NCBI GenBank assembly: GCA_023242925.1
Contig: CP096134.1
Coordinates: 3,987,501 to 4,051,500, forward strand
Reading direction: 5' to 3'
Length of the DNA stretch: 64,000 bases
DNA from: Hyphomonadaceae bacterium JAD_PAG50586_4
GTDB taxonomy: Bacteria > Pseudomonadota > Alphaproteobacteria > Caulobacterales > Aquidulcibacteraceae
Shown here in pieces: positions 29,343 through 38,515 of the stretch. Positions within the stretch are counted from its first letter, which is position 1; each line of letters starts with the position of its first letter. The position numbers and the translations under genes were made by a program. The notes below the pieces were generated by a model that searched no databases, had not been told where the DNA came from, and was given only the letters and a program-made list of their open reading frames with translations.

Positions 29343-29374
29343 CAGAATGCGCTCACATCAAAGTGAGCATTCTG
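29343..29374. terminator. hairpin downstream of lpd
   Basis: Stem CAGAAT/ATTCTG plus GCTCAC/GTGAGC with a 2-nt bulge and a 6-nt loop, 33 nt past the lpd stop on the minus strand. A second weaker hairpin (GTTCTCCCCT ... AGGGG-ACG-AGAAC) lies next to it at about 29310-29341. There is no U-tract, so termination is likely but not certain. Confidence 0.5.
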
Positions 29375-29406
29375 CAATATCCACAGGGCGATGTTCCGGA
29401 CGGGCG

Positions 29407-30804
29407 TCACGCCTGCATCACCCAGCCATCGACGCCCTTGGCGGCTTCGCGGACGGCTTCGCTCATGGTGGGGTGCGCGTGGCAGGTGCGGGCGATGTCT
29501 TCAGCGGCGGCGCCGAATTCCATCGCAACGCAGACCTCGCCAATCATCTCGCCAACACCCGCGCCAATCATGTGCACGCCGACAACGCGCTTGCTGGCGA
29601 CATCTTCGAGCACCTTCACCATGCCGTCGGTCTCGTGGTTCGTGCGCGCGCGCGAATTGGCCATCATCGGGAATTTGCCGACCTTGTACTCAACGCCCGC
29701 CGCCTTCAGCTCTTCCTCGGTCTTGCCGACGCTGGCGACTTCGGGATCGGTGTAGATCACGTTCGGGATGATGTCGGCGTTCACGTGGCCCCAAAGGCCT
29801 GCGATGATTTGGGCGACAGCAATGCCCTCCTCTTCCGCTTTGTGCGCCAACATAGGACCATGCGTGCAATCGCCGATCGCGTACACGCCGGCGACGTTGG
29901 TTTTGAAATGATCCGTTTCGATGAAGCCGCGCTTGTCGGCGGCAACGCCCACCGTCTCCAGCCCGAGCCCTTGCGTGTACGGCTTGCGGCCAATGGCGAC
30001 GAGCACGACGTCGGCTTCCAACTTGCGCGAAGCGCCACCTTGCGCCGGCTCAATCGACACCAGCAGACCGCCGCCCGTTTTCTCCGCGCCCGTCACCTTG
30101 TGGCCGAGCTCGAACCTCATGCCCTGCTTCTTGAGGATCTTCAAAAACGCCGTGGAAATTTCGTTGTCCATCGTCGGGGTGATCTTATCGAGGAATTCGA
30201 CCACAGTGACTTCAGCGCCAAGGCGACGCCACACCGAGCCAAGCTCCAACCCGATTACGCCCGCGCCGATCACGACCATCTTGCCCGGCACGCGCGAGAG
30301 CGAAAGCGCGCCCGTTGAGGTGACGACGCTCTCTTCGTCGATCGTCACGCCCGGCAAACCCATCGGCTCCGAGCCCGTGGCGATGACGATGTTCTCAGTC
30401 TCAAGCGTTTGCGTGGCGCCATCAGCGCCCTTCACTTCGACGCGGCCCGCGCCGGCGATGCGGCCGAAGCCTTTGACGTAATCGACCTTGTGCTTGCGCA
30501 TTAGGAACTCGACGCCTTTGGTCAGGCCGTCGACGGCGTCGTCCTTCTGCTTCAGCATTTGCGGCAGATCGAGCGACACGCCGCTGACCTTGATGCCCAT
30601 GGACGGGAACGTCTTGGCTGCCGCCTCGAAATACTCGCTCGCGTGCAGTAGCGCCTTCGACGGGATGCAGCCCACATTGAGGCAGGTTCCGCCGAGCTTG
30701 CCGCGGCTCTCCACGATGGCGGTCTTCAGCCCCAATTGGCCGGCGCGGATGGCGCAATTGTAGCCGCCGGGGCCACCCCCGATGATAACGAGATCGTACG
30801 ACAT
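29407..30804 (-). CDS. lpdA: dihydrolipoyl dehydrogenase (E3)
   Basis: FAD-dependent E3 subunit that reoxidises the dihydrolipoyl arm of 2-oxoacid dehydrogenase complexes with NAD. 465 residues: FAD motif IIGGGPGGYNCAIRAGQLG, redox disulfide GGTCLNVGCIPSK (about 39-51), NAD motif VVIGAGVIGLELGSVW, and the C-terminal His/Glu pair HAHPTMSE. It is full length. It lies in the TCA cluster downstream of odhB, but three small unrelated genes lie between (30919-32254), so it probably has its own promoter. Confidence 0.97.
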   Translation of the reverse strand: MSYDLVIIGGGPGGYNCAIRAGQLGLKTAIVESRGKLGGTCLNVGCIPSKALLHASEYFEAAAKTFPSMGIKVSGVSLDLPQMLKQKDDAVDGLTKGVEFLMRKHKVDYVKGFGRIAGAGRVEVKGADGATQTLETENIVIATGSEPMGLPGVTIDEESVVTSTGALSLSRVPGKMVVIGAGVIGLELGSVWRRLGAEVTVVEFLDKITPTMDNEISTAFLKILKKQGMRFELGHKVTGAEKTGGGLLVSIEPAQGGASRKLEADVVLVAIGRKPYTQGLGLETVGVAADKRGFIETDHFKTNVAGVYAIGDCTHGPMLAHKAEEEGIAVAQIIAGLWGHVNADIIPNVIYTDPEVASVGKTEEELKAAGVEYKVGKFPMMANSRARTNHETDGMVKVLEDVASKRVVGVHMIGAGVGEMIGEVCVAMEFGAAAEDIARTCHAHPTMSEAVREAAKGVDGWVMQA

Positions 30805-30918
30805 GAAAGCTCCAATGGAGGCGTGGCGCAGCGTTCGGCGCGCGTGAATCTATCGCCGGAACATATGGATGCGCCCCAGCGTGATCAATCCGCGAAAATG
30901 GACGGGCGCCTTGCTAGA

Positions 30919-31440
30919 TCAGGCGCCTTGCTTATCCCAGTACGCGCGATCGGCCGCGTCCACGATGAACACGAACAGGCCGACGATCAGGATAATGGCC
31001 AGGAGCGCGATCTGCGATTCCGGCGAACCGATGTCGGCCATCACCACCTGCGGCTGCGTGTAGGCGTTCACATCGATGCCTTGCACCGTGGCGACGAGCC
31101 CGCCGCTTTGCTGCTGCTGCCAAGCCCAGCGCCCGCCAAACAGCGCAAAGCCCAGCAGCCAGACCCAGAAGCCTTGCGTCCGGCGCATGAGGCGCACAGC
31201 GGCGATCAAGAAGAAGAGCCCAGCGCCGGCCAACAAGCCAACATCGATCCAGCTCGCGCTCGCCGCCGTTTGGGCGGCCGCAGCCTGGGCCTGAACCACC
31301 TGGCCGTCGACTTGTGAGACGCCACTCGCGGGCGCCTGAAAATCGGCGATCACACCTGCGGCGCCCAAAGCGCCCGCAAAGCTCAGAAGCACCAAAGCCA
31401 AGAGCACCAGAATGGCCGGCCAGCGCAGAATGAACGTCAT
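30919..31440 (-). CDS. hypothetical membrane protein
   Basis: 173 residues with four hydrophobic segments (about 6-32, 66-84, 92-108 and 140-162). An Ala/Gln-rich stretch, VQAQAAAAQTAASASW, follows the first helix. No family recognised. SD GGGGAA precedes ATG 31440. It is divergent from the small membrane protein at 31591, with a 150-nt region between them in which I see no specific site. Confidence 0.6.
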   Translation of the reverse strand: MTFILRWPAILVLLALVLLSFAGALGAAGVIADFQAPASGVSQVDGQVVQAQAAAAQTAASASWIDVGLLAGAGLFFLIAAVRLMRRTQGFWVWLLGFALFGGRWAWQQQQSGGLVATVQGIDVNAYTQPQVVMADIGSPESQIALLAIILIVGLFVFIVDAADRAYWDKQGA

Positions 31441-31590
31441 GACGTTCCCCTATCCCCTCGCTCCCCGAGCGCGGCGGCAATCTATACGCGCCGACGCGGA
31501 TGCGCCAATGGAGTCCGAGAAAGCCTTTCGAGTCAGGCTCTTCTCTCAGGCGAGCGGCGGGCTTAGGCTGCGCCAGCGGAGGGAAACGGC

Positions 31591-31941
31591 ATGATGTGGA
31601 TGGGCAAGATCAGCGCGATCGTGGCGCTGGCGATGGGTTCGTTGCTGATCGGCGTCGCGGTTTTGGGCTTCGAGCCGGAGATCGGCATCTTCGCCATGAT
31701 CGTGATCGGGGCGCTGTTGCTGCTCGCAGGCTTTCGCACGCTGCGCAAAATGTCCGGCGGTCTGCGCTTACTTTCGGGCGCCTGGGGCTTGTCGGCAGGC
31801 TTCTCGCTCGTGCCGCTATCACAACCGGGAAACCTGAGCAGCTTCTTCAACGATTTCGGCCAGCTCGCCTACGCCATGCTCGCGATCACGCTTGTGTCGG
31901 CTGCCTGCCTTGCACTCACGGTGCTGCACAAGGAGAAGTGA
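31591..31941 (+). CDS. hypothetical small membrane protein
   Basis: 116 residues with four predicted helices (about 6-27, 31-48, 60-78 and 87-110) and short loops. The start ATG 31591 follows GGAGGGAAACGGC, a strong ribosome site. No family recognised. A short gap (88 nt) separates it from the next small gene. Confidence 0.6.
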   Translation: MMWMGKISAIVALAMGSLLIGVAVLGFEPEIGIFAMIVIGALLLLAGFRTLRKMSGGLRLLSGAWGLSAGFSLVPLSQPGNLSSFFNDFGQLAYAMLAITLVSAACLALTVLHKEK

Positions 31942-32029
31942 GTTGTTCACAATGATCCGCGTGCGAAACACGCAACCGAGCGCGTGAATAAAAGTTATTG
32001 ATGCGGGCGGGCGATCTGGAGATTGCCCA

Positions 32030-32254
32030 ATGCAAGTGACGAAACTCCGCGCACGTAGCGACGCGAACGGCTTCGTGCCTATGGGCCAATATTTCGCGCG
32101 CATCGCCGAGCAGCTCGAAGCCGCCAATACTAGCGACGCTGCGCGCCAAGCTAAGCTCGATGCCGAAGATGCACGCCTCGAAGCGCGCTACCGTCGCGCC
32201 TCTGCCACGCGCAACAACACGTACGCGCGCAGCGAGGCCCAGCTTGCGATGTAG
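32030..32254 (+). CDS. hypothetical 74-residue protein
   Basis: Small soluble, Ala/Arg-rich, mainly helical protein: NGFVPMGQYFARIAEQLEAAN then a charged helix DAEDARLEARYRRASATRNN. Not recognised. GGAG lies 9 nt before the ATG. Its stop is 3 nt from the convergent odhB stop. It may be real given the good ribosome site and codon pattern, but there is no homology claim. Confidence 0.5.
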   Translation: MQVTKLRARSDANGFVPMGQYFARIAEQLEAANTSDAARQAKLDAEDARLEARYRRASATRNNTYARSEAQLAM

Positions 32255-32257
32255 CGC

Positions 32258-33463
32258 TTAGAGATCGAGCAGCATGCGCTCAGGATCTTCCAGGCCTTCC
32301 TTCACGCGCACGAGGAACGTGACGGCTTCCTTGCCGTCGACAATGCGATGATCGTAGCTCAGCGCCAGATACATCATCGGGCGGATCACGATCTGTTTGT
32401 CGACGACGACCGGGCGATCTTGAATCTTGTGCATGCCGAGAATGCCCGATTGCGGCGCATTCAGGATCGGCGTGGACATGAGCGAGCCATAGACGCCGCC
32501 GTTCGAGATCGTGAACGTCGCGCCCTGCAAATCTTCAAGCTTCAAATGACCGTCACGCGCCTTGACGCCGAGCTCGCCGATCTCCTGTTCGATCTCGGCC
32601 ATCGATTTGCGATCGGCTTCGCGGATCACCGGCACGACCAGGCCGCGATCGGTGCCGACAGCGATGCCGATGTCGTAGAAGTTTTTATAGATGATGCTGT
32701 CGCCGTCGATCTCGGCGTTGACGTTTGGAATCTCTTTCAACGCCGCGACGCACGCCTTCACGAAGAAGCTCATGAAGCCAAGCTTGACACCGTGCTTGCG
32801 CTCGAAATTGTCCTTGTACTTGTTGCGCGCCGCCATGATGGCCGACATGTCGGCCTCATTGAACGTGGTCAGCATCGCCGCAGCGTTCTGGGCCTCCTTC
32901 AAACGGCGGGCGATGGTCTGACGAAGGCGCGTCATCTTCACCCGCTCTTCGCGTTCACCGACCGGGCGCGCAACCAAAGCTGGCTGCGGCGCCGCGGGTT
33001 GCGCACTCGCGGCGCGGTTCTCGATGATGGAGAGCGCGTCGGACTTGGTGAGACGGCCATCCTTGCCGCTGCCGCTCAAGCCGGAGACATCGACGCCGGC
33101 TTCGGAGGCGATGCGTTGCACCGACGGCGGCGCTTGATTGGCGCCGGCCGTGGCTCGCGGCGGTGGCACAGCGGGAGCGGCGGGCTTCGGCGCTTCGGCC
33201 TTTGGCGCAACGGCCGCTGGTTGCGCGCCAGCGGCGCCCATGCGGCCGAGCAAGGCGCCGATGCCAACCGTGTCGCCTTCGGCGGCGACAATCTCACCCA
33301 GAACGCCTGCTTCCGGCGCCGAGACTTCGACCGAAACCTTATCGGTTTCGAGTTCGACGAGCGTCTCGTCCTTCTTCACGCTATCGCCGGCTTTCTTCAG
33401 CCACTTGGCGACAGTCGCCTCGCTGACGCTTTCGCCCAAGGTCGGCACAACGATATCGGTCAC
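32258..33463 (-). CDS. odhB: dihydrolipoyllysine-residue succinyltransferase (E2 of 2-oxoglutarate dehydrogenase)
   Basis: Core E2 of the 2-oxoglutarate dehydrogenase complex; transfers the succinyl group from its lipoyl arm to CoA. 401 residues: one lipoyl domain (1-75, lipoylated Lys in ETDKVSVEV), Ala/Pro linker, E3/E1-binding domain (about 109-147, VQRIASEAGVDVSGLSGSG), Ala/Pro linker and the catalytic domain, with HxxxDG as DHRIVDGKEAV near the end. Complete. It lies 73 nt downstream of sucA, consistent with one transcript. Confidence 0.97.
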   Translation of the reverse strand: MTDIVVPTLGESVSEATVAKWLKKAGDSVKKDETLVELETDKVSVEVSAPEAGVLGEIVAAEGDTVGIGALLGRMGAAGAQPAAVAPKAEAPKPAAPAVPPPRATAGANQAPPSVQRIASEAGVDVSGLSGSGKDGRLTKSDALSIIENRAASAQPAAPQPALVARPVGEREERVKMTRLRQTIARRLKEAQNAAAMLTTFNEADMSAIMAARNKYKDNFERKHGVKLGFMSFFVKACVAALKEIPNVNAEIDGDSIIYKNFYDIGIAVGTDRGLVVPVIREADRKSMAEIEQEIGELGVKARDGHLKLEDLQGATFTISNGGVYGSLMSTPILNAPQSGILGMHKIQDRPVVVDKQIVIRPMMYLALSYDHRIVDGKEAVTFLVRVKEGLEDPERMLLDL

Positions 33464-33536
33464 GTTCTCATCTCCGTTGCGCAGCGTTACAGCGCGCGCG
33501 TGTCAATTTCATCCGTCATTCGGCGGTGAAAATTAC

Positions 33537-36512
33537 TCAGCCAAGCGCCGCTTCAAGCAGCGCATCCAATTCCTTCAGGTGCTTCGACATGAGGCCCGCT
33601 GCCGTCGAGGCGCTGGCGGCGCGGCCCGCATAGCGCGCGCGCTTCGCCTTCACATCGAGCTTTTCGAGCGTCAGTTCGAGCCACGGATCGACGAAAGTCC
33701 AGCCGCCCATGTTCTTGGGCTCTTCCTGGCACCAGACGAGTTCGGCGTTCGGGAAGCGCGCGAGCTCCGTCATCACCGATTTCATCGGCCAAGGATAAAA
33801 CTGTTCGAGGCGGAGGATGTAGACGTCATCCAAGCCGCGCTTCTCGCGCTCATCGAGCAGATCGTAATAGACCTTGCCCGAGCACATGACGACGCGTCGG
33901 ATTTCGCTGTCGCCCTTGAGCTTGACCGTGGTCGCGCCGTTATGGAGCTGCGCATCATCCCACAACACGCGGTGGAACGATGTGCCGTCCGCCAATTCGG
34001 AAAGCGACGACACCGCCTTCTTGTGACGCAACAGCGATTTCGGCGTGAACACGATCAACGGCTTGCGGAACTCGCGATGCATCTGACGGCGCAGCGCGTG
34101 GAAGTAATTGGCTGGCGTCGTGCAATTGACGACCTGCATGTTGTCTTCAGCGCATTGCTGGAGGAAGCGCTCGATGCGCGCGGAGCTGTGCTCCGGCCCC
34201 TGCCCCTCATAGCCATGCGGCAAGAGCATCACGAGGCCGGACATACGCAGCCATTTGCGTTCGCCCGAGCTGATGAATTGATCGATCACCACCTGCGCGC
34301 CATTCACGAAATCGCCGAATTGCGCTTCCCAGAGCGTGAGCGTCTTCGGGTCAGCCAGCGTGTAGCCGTACTCAAAGCCAAGCACGGCTTCTTCGGAAAG
34401 CAATGAATCAATGACTTCGTAATGCGCTTGGCCAGGGCGAACATTGTTCAGCGGCGTGTAGCGCTCTTCCGTCGTCTGATCGACAAAGTGCGAATGGCGT
34501 TGGCTGAACGTGCCGCGGCAGGAATCCTGGCCGCTCAGGCGCACATTGTAGCCTTCGTCCAGCAGCGTCGCGAACGCGAGGTGCTCACCCAGCGCCCAAT
34601 CAACACCGTGGCCGTCATCAATGGCCTTGCGGCGCGTTTCGACCACACGCTGCACCGTCTTGTGCATGTCGAAGTCGCGCGGAATTTTCGTGATCGCACG
34701 ACCAAGCTCGCGCAGGCGATCGATGCGCACGTCGGTCGCGCCACGACGGTCGTCGTCCTTCGGTGTGGAGAAGCCGGCCCACACGCCATCCAGCCAATCG
34801 GCCTTGTTGACCTTGAACGCCTTGCCCGCATCGAACTCGACGTCGAGGAACGCGTTGAACTCGCCAACCCAAGCTTCGACGTCTTCTTGGCTGACCACAC
34901 CCTCGTTCACGAGACGGCTGGTGTAGATCTCCAGGGTCGTCTGCTGATCGCGCACCTTCCGGTACATGATCGGCTGCGTCATCGTCGGATCGTCACCTTC
35001 GTTGTGGCCGAAGCGGCGATAGCAGAACATGTCGATGACGACGTCCTTACCGAAGATCTGGCGATACTCGGTCGCCACTTTCGCCGCGAACACCACAGCT
35101 TCCGGATCGTCGCCGTTCACGTGGAAGATCGGCGCCTGCACCATCAGCGCAACGTCAGACGGGTAAGGCGACGAGCGCGAATAGTGCGGCGCTGTCGTGA
35201 AGCCGATCTGGTTGTTGATGATGAAGTGCATCGTGCCGCCGGTCTTGTAACCGCGCAGGCCCGAGAGCGCGAAGCACTCAGCCACAACGCCCTGCCCCGC
35301 AAACGCGGCGTCGCCGTGAATGAGCAGAGGCATGACGCGCGAGCGCAGCTTGTGCAGCGCTTCGGTATCTTCCGCCCAGGTCGCACGCTTAGCTTGCTTC
35401 GCACGCGCCTTCCCGAGCACGACCGGGTTGACGATTTCGAGGTGCGACGGGTTCGCTGTCAGCGACAAGTGCACGTTGTTGCCGTCGAACGCGCGATCGC
35501 TCGAGGCGCCCAAGTGATACTTCACATCACCGGAGCCCAGCACGTCGTCCGGCGTCGCCGAGCCGCCCTGGAATTCGTGGAAGATCGCTTGGTACGGCTT
35601 GCCCATCACCGCGGCGAGCACGTTCAAGCGGCCGCGGTGCGCCATGCCGAAGATGATCTCTTCGACGCCCATCGCGCCGCCGCGTTTGATAATTTGTTCG
35701 AGCGCCGGGATCATCGCTTCGCCGCCGTCGAGGCCGAAGCGCTTGGTGCCCGGATGGCGCTTGTGCACGAACTTCTCGAAGCTCTCGCCTTCGATCAGCT
35801 TCTTCAGAATTGCGCGCTTGCCTTCAGCCGTGAACGCGATCTGCTTATCCGGCCCTTCGATGCGCTCTTGCAGCCATGCCTTCTCGGCCGGATCGGTGAT
35901 GTGCATAAACTCGACGCCGACGGTCGAACAATAGGTGCGCTTCAGGATCGCGAGCATCTCGTTGACGGTGGCGCTCTGCAGACCAAGCACGCCGTCGATG
36001 AAGATCGGCCGATCCATGTCGCGCGGGCCGAAGCCGTGGTTCGCCGGATCAAGTTCTGCCGGCGTTGGGCGCACTTCGATGCCGAGCGGATCGAGTGTCG
36101 CCGCCAAATGTCCGCGCGTGCGATAAGCGCGGATCATCATCAGCGCGCGCACGGAATCGCGCGCCGCTTGCTGAACGTCTTGCGGCGAAGCGCCAACCGG
36201 CAAACGCGCAGCGACTTTCTGTTCAAGCTTCGCGGCAAGCCCCGCCCAATTGCCATCGAGCAGTGCGGTGGTTTCGGTCGTCTGCGGCTGCGCCAATTCA
36301 GGGCGATACCAAGCCGGACCAGACACAGCTTTGCGGATCGAGATCGGATCGTCGCGCAGCTGCGAGAAAAAATTGCGCCACGATTGATCGACCGAATTCG
36401 GGTCGTTCAAATATTTCTCGTGCATGCGCTCCACGAACGTGGCGTTGGCCGCATCTAGGAAACTCGTCTCGAGCATGGCTGTGTTTGGCAAGCTACGGGC
36501 GTCGTCCGCCAT
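33537..36512 (-). CDS. sucA: 2-oxoglutarate dehydrogenase E1 component
   Basis: Thiamine-diphosphate enzyme that decarboxylates 2-oxoglutarate in the TCA cycle. 991 residues: N-terminal E2-binding segment (SFLDAANATFVERMHEKYL), HRGRLNVLAAVMGKP, TPHYSRSSPYPSDVALMVQAPIFHVNGDD (split across the ThDP-binding region), and C-terminal RIERFLQQCAEDNMQVV and CQEEPKNMGGW. Full length and uninterrupted, one of the longest intact genes here. It forms a cluster with odhB; sucD lies 142 nt upstream. Confidence 0.98.
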   Translation of the reverse strand: MADDARSLPNTAMLETSFLDAANATFVERMHEKYLNDPNSVDQSWRNFFSQLRDDPISIRKAVSGPAWYRPELAQPQTTETTALLDGNWAGLAAKLEQKVAARLPVGASPQDVQQAARDSVRALMMIRAYRTRGHLAATLDPLGIEVRPTPAELDPANHGFGPRDMDRPIFIDGVLGLQSATVNEMLAILKRTYCSTVGVEFMHITDPAEKAWLQERIEGPDKQIAFTAEGKRAILKKLIEGESFEKFVHKRHPGTKRFGLDGGEAMIPALEQIIKRGGAMGVEEIIFGMAHRGRLNVLAAVMGKPYQAIFHEFQGGSATPDDVLGSGDVKYHLGASSDRAFDGNNVHLSLTANPSHLEIVNPVVLGKARAKQAKRATWAEDTEALHKLRSRVMPLLIHGDAAFAGQGVVAECFALSGLRGYKTGGTMHFIINNQIGFTTAPHYSRSSPYPSDVALMVQAPIFHVNGDDPEAVVFAAKVATEYRQIFGKDVVIDMFCYRRFGHNEGDDPTMTQPIMYRKVRDQQTTLEIYTSRLVNEGVVSQEDVEAWVGEFNAFLDVEFDAGKAFKVNKADWLDGVWAGFSTPKDDDRRGATDVRIDRLRELGRAITKIPRDFDMHKTVQRVVETRRKAIDDGHGVDWALGEHLAFATLLDEGYNVRLSGQDSCRGTFSQRHSHFVDQTTEERYTPLNNVRPGQAHYEVIDSLLSEEAVLGFEYGYTLADPKTLTLWEAQFGDFVNGAQVVIDQFISSGERKWLRMSGLVMLLPHGYEGQGPEHSSARIERFLQQCAEDNMQVVNCTTPANYFHALRRQMHREFRKPLIVFTPKSLLRHKKAVSSLSELADGTSFHRVLWDDAQLHNGATTVKLKGDSEIRRVVMCSGKVYYDLLDEREKRGLDDVYILRLEQFYPWPMKSVMTELARFPNAELVWCQEEPKNMGGWTFVDPWLELTLEKLDVKAKRARYAGRAASASTAAGLMSKHLKELDALLEAALG

Positions 36513-36559
36513 GGGTGCGCTGGACCTCTCGGAATTTCGCGAAACGCAGCAAGGATATA

Positions 36560-36581
36560 GGCGCGCGTTCGCAGGCGCGCC
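36560..36581 (-). other. hairpin in the sucD-sucA gap
   Basis: GGCGCGC/GCGCGCC, 7-bp stem with an 8-nt loop, about 48 nt upstream of the sucA start. There is no U-tract. It might modulate read-through from sucD or protect the sucA 5' end; no riboswitch class is recognised. Confidence 0.3.
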
Positions 36582-36653
36582 CCTTCTAAAGTGCGTCGCT
36601 GAAGGATTGAAGGCCTGCGCTGACGCAGAGCTATAGAATTGGCGCCTCGGCGA

Positions 36654-37538
36654 TTAGCTTTTCAGCAACTCGGCCATCGTGCGGCCAAGTGCGGCTGGGT
36701 GCGGCGCGACCCTGATGCCGGCGGCTTCCATCGCCGCGATCTTGCTTTCCGCGTCGCCCTTGCCGCCCGAAATGATCGCGCCAGCATGGCCCATGCGGCG
36801 GCCCGGAGGCGCCGTGCGGCCTGCGATAAAGCCGACCGTCGGCTTCCAGCGGCCCTTCTTCTTTTCGTCGGCCAGGAATTGGGCTGCGTCTTCCTCCGCA
36901 GAGCCGCCAATTTCACCGATCATGATGATCGATTGCGTCTCCGGGTCGGCCAAGAAAAGCTCCAGCATATCAATGAATTCGGTCCCCTTCACCGGGTCGC
37001 CGCCGATGCCGACGGCAGTGGTTTGGCCCAGGCCCTCGTTCGTGGTCTGGAACACCGCCTCGTAGGTCAGCGTGCCGGAGCGCGAGAGCACGCCCACCTT
37101 GCCCTTCGAGAAGATCGAACCCGGCATAATGCCGATCTTGCACTCGTTGGGCGTCAGCACGCCAGGGCAGTTCGGACCGATCAGACGCGACTTGGATTTC
37201 TCCAGCTTCGCCTTCACCCGCACCATGTCGAGCACCGGAATGCCTTCAGTGATGCAGATGATGAGCGGGATTTCCGCATCAATCGCTTCTTCGATGGCGG
37301 CCGCGGCGCCTGGCGGCGGCACATAGATCACGGTGGCGTCCGCGCCAGCTTTTTCCTTGGCCTCAGCGACACTTGCGAACACTGGCAAGCCCAAATGCGT
37401 CGTGCCTGCTTTGCCCGGCGACACGCCGCCGGTCATCTTGGTGCCGTAAGCGATAGCCTGTTCCGAATGGAACGTGCCGTTCTTGCCGGTGAAGCCCTGG
37501 CAGATGACGCGCGTGGCGGCGTTGATGAGAATGGACAT
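36654..37538 (-). CDS. sucD: succinyl-CoA ligase subunit alpha
   Basis: Alpha subunit of succinyl-CoA synthetase; binds CoA and carries the phosphohistidine. 294 residues: MSILINAATRVICQGFTGKNG, Rossmann CoA-binding part with YVPPPGAAAAIEEAI, GPNCPGVLTP, and the active His in MGHAGAIISGGKG (about 246). Complete. The partner sucC is not adjacent: its 3' end is 1.5 kb upstream, with a terminator and three genes between. Confidence 0.97.
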   Translation of the reverse strand: MSILINAATRVICQGFTGKNGTFHSEQAIAYGTKMTGGVSPGKAGTTHLGLPVFASVAEAKEKAGADATVIYVPPPGAAAAIEEAIDAEIPLIICITEGIPVLDMVRVKAKLEKSKSRLIGPNCPGVLTPNECKIGIMPGSIFSKGKVGVLSRSGTLTYEAVFQTTNEGLGQTTAVGIGGDPVKGTEFIDMLELFLADPETQSIIMIGEIGGSAEEDAAQFLADEKKKGRWKPTVGFIAGRTAPPGRRMGHAGAIISGGKGDAESKIAAMEAAGIRVAPHPAALGRTMAELLKS

Positions 37539-37732
37539 GAGCTAAGCGGCCCCCGTGGCGCTGGAAAAATCGAGAATGCGGCCAGCGGCATAACGCAGGC
37601 GCGAAAGCTTGCAAACCCTGACCGAGCGTCGCCCCTCCTCCATTTTCAGCCAGAAGAGCCGCCGCGCCGCCCGGCGGTTCGCTGGTGCGCCCGGTAGATC
37701 GCGACACGCCGCGCCCCACCTATCGCGCCGAC

Positions 37733-38019
37733 ATGGGCGACACTGAAATCGTCGAATTCATCACCGATTGCGTCGCCGTTGAATTCCAGTCACCGGAATC
37801 GAACGCTTTGCGGCCACAAAATTTAGGATCGCTGCCCGGCGTCCGCTTTGATCTTTCAACACGCACGCAAGCCGGTCTCGAGATTGGCGGCGCAGCCTCA
37901 CCGCGCGCGGCGCAGACGAAAAGCTCAACGTCCTGCTCTACCGGGCGCCGCGCGAGCATTATTGCGCGTGTCTGTTGCCGGACGTGGAAGCCGCGTTCGC
38001 GAGCGCTGTGCTGACCTGA
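37733..38019 (+). CDS. possible small hypothetical gene with one frameshift near 37905
   Basis: One frame from ATG 37733 reads GDTEIVEFITDCVAVEFQSP and GSLPGVRFDLSTRTQAGLEI, then becomes unlike a protein near 37905. Another frame reads ADEKLNVLLYRAPREHY and CACLLPDVEAAFASAVLT to a stop at 38017. One added base between them gives about 95 residues without interruption. No family recognised and no Shine-Dalgarno stands out, so this is tentative. It occupies the gap between sucD and the UrcA gene. Confidence 0.4.
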
Positions 38020-38085
38020 GTAAAATTACAACTTTGAAATCAAGTAGTTGGGTTCGAACATGGCCCCCGCACGCAGCTGTGCGTT

Positions 38086-38137
38086 TACATGACTATCAAA
38101 TGACGGTTTTATGACAACTCAATGACGGCTTGATGAA
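38086..38137. promoter_or_regulatory. tandem 11-bp TGAC/GTCAT boxes, Pho-box-like array
   Basis: TGAC tetramers begin at 38090, 38101, 38112 and 38123, with a fifth variant, TGAA, at 38134: exact 11-bp spacing. On the minus strand the units read CCGTCATTGAG, TTGTCATAAAA, CCGTCATTTGA and TAGTCATGTAA, close to the PhoB consensus (CTGTCAT plus 4 nt, repeated every 11 bp). The array lies 35-82 nt before the UrcA gene start at 38172. Direct repeats at one helical turn are typical of OmpR/PhoB-class response regulators. The orientation opposes usual Pho-box polarity for the UrcA gene. Confidence 0.6.
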
Positions 38138-38171
38138 GGCTAACGATAGCCCGCGCCGCCTTTGGGAGGTC

Positions 38172-38501
38172 ATGCACATGCTTAAGTCCCTGGTTTTTGG
38201 TGTTGTTGCTGCCGTCGCTTGCGTTGGCGTCGCGAGCGCTGACCCTGTGGTGCAGGTTGTCGATGGCGAGCGCGCAATCCCGGTCCGCTATGCGGATCTC
38301 AATCTCTCAAGCGATGAGGACGCGCGCGCCATGCTGAGCCGGCTGCGCTACGCGGCCTACACCGTGTGCGATCCAAACCAAATCGAGCGCCAAGCGCCGG
38401 AATATCGTCGCCAAGAGCGCGCCTGCCGCAACGCGGCGTTGGAAAACGCGCTGCTGCGCCTCGACGCGCGGGAAGTCACGGAGATGCATCAGCGTCGCTG
38501 A
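38172..38501 (+). CDS. UrcA family protein
   Basis: 109-residue exported protein. Signal peptide MHMLKSLVFGVVAAVACVGVASA, then the UrcA pattern: VRYADLNLSSDEDARAMLSRLRYAAYTVC, with a second Cys in ERACRNAALENALLRL; these two probably pair. The family is common in Caulobacterales and Sphingomonadales; its role is unknown. ATG 38172 follows GGGAGGTC; the upstream frame from 38130 lies in the repeat array and is discarded. The stop is 14 nt from the convergent VOC gene. Confidence 0.85.
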   Translation: MHMLKSLVFGVVAAVACVGVASADPVVQVVDGERAIPVRYADLNLSSDEDARAMLSRLRYAAYTVCDPNQIERQAPEYRRQERACRNAALENALLRLDAREVTEMHQRR

Positions 38502-38515
38502 TGCATTCTCGCAGC

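Noticed and set aside
34422..36458. 678-residue open frame antisense to sucA
   Set aside because: GC-rich coding DNA leaves the opposite strand open. The protein is Arg/His/Ala-rich with no domain, and sucA on the other strand is complete. The same applies to long frames opposite atpD (9060-10763), odhB (32348-33529), sucC (39164-40786) and others.
38041..38075. tRNA-like T-arm (GGGTTCGAAC)
   Set aside because: The flanking bases do not pair as a T-stem and no other tRNA arm is present.
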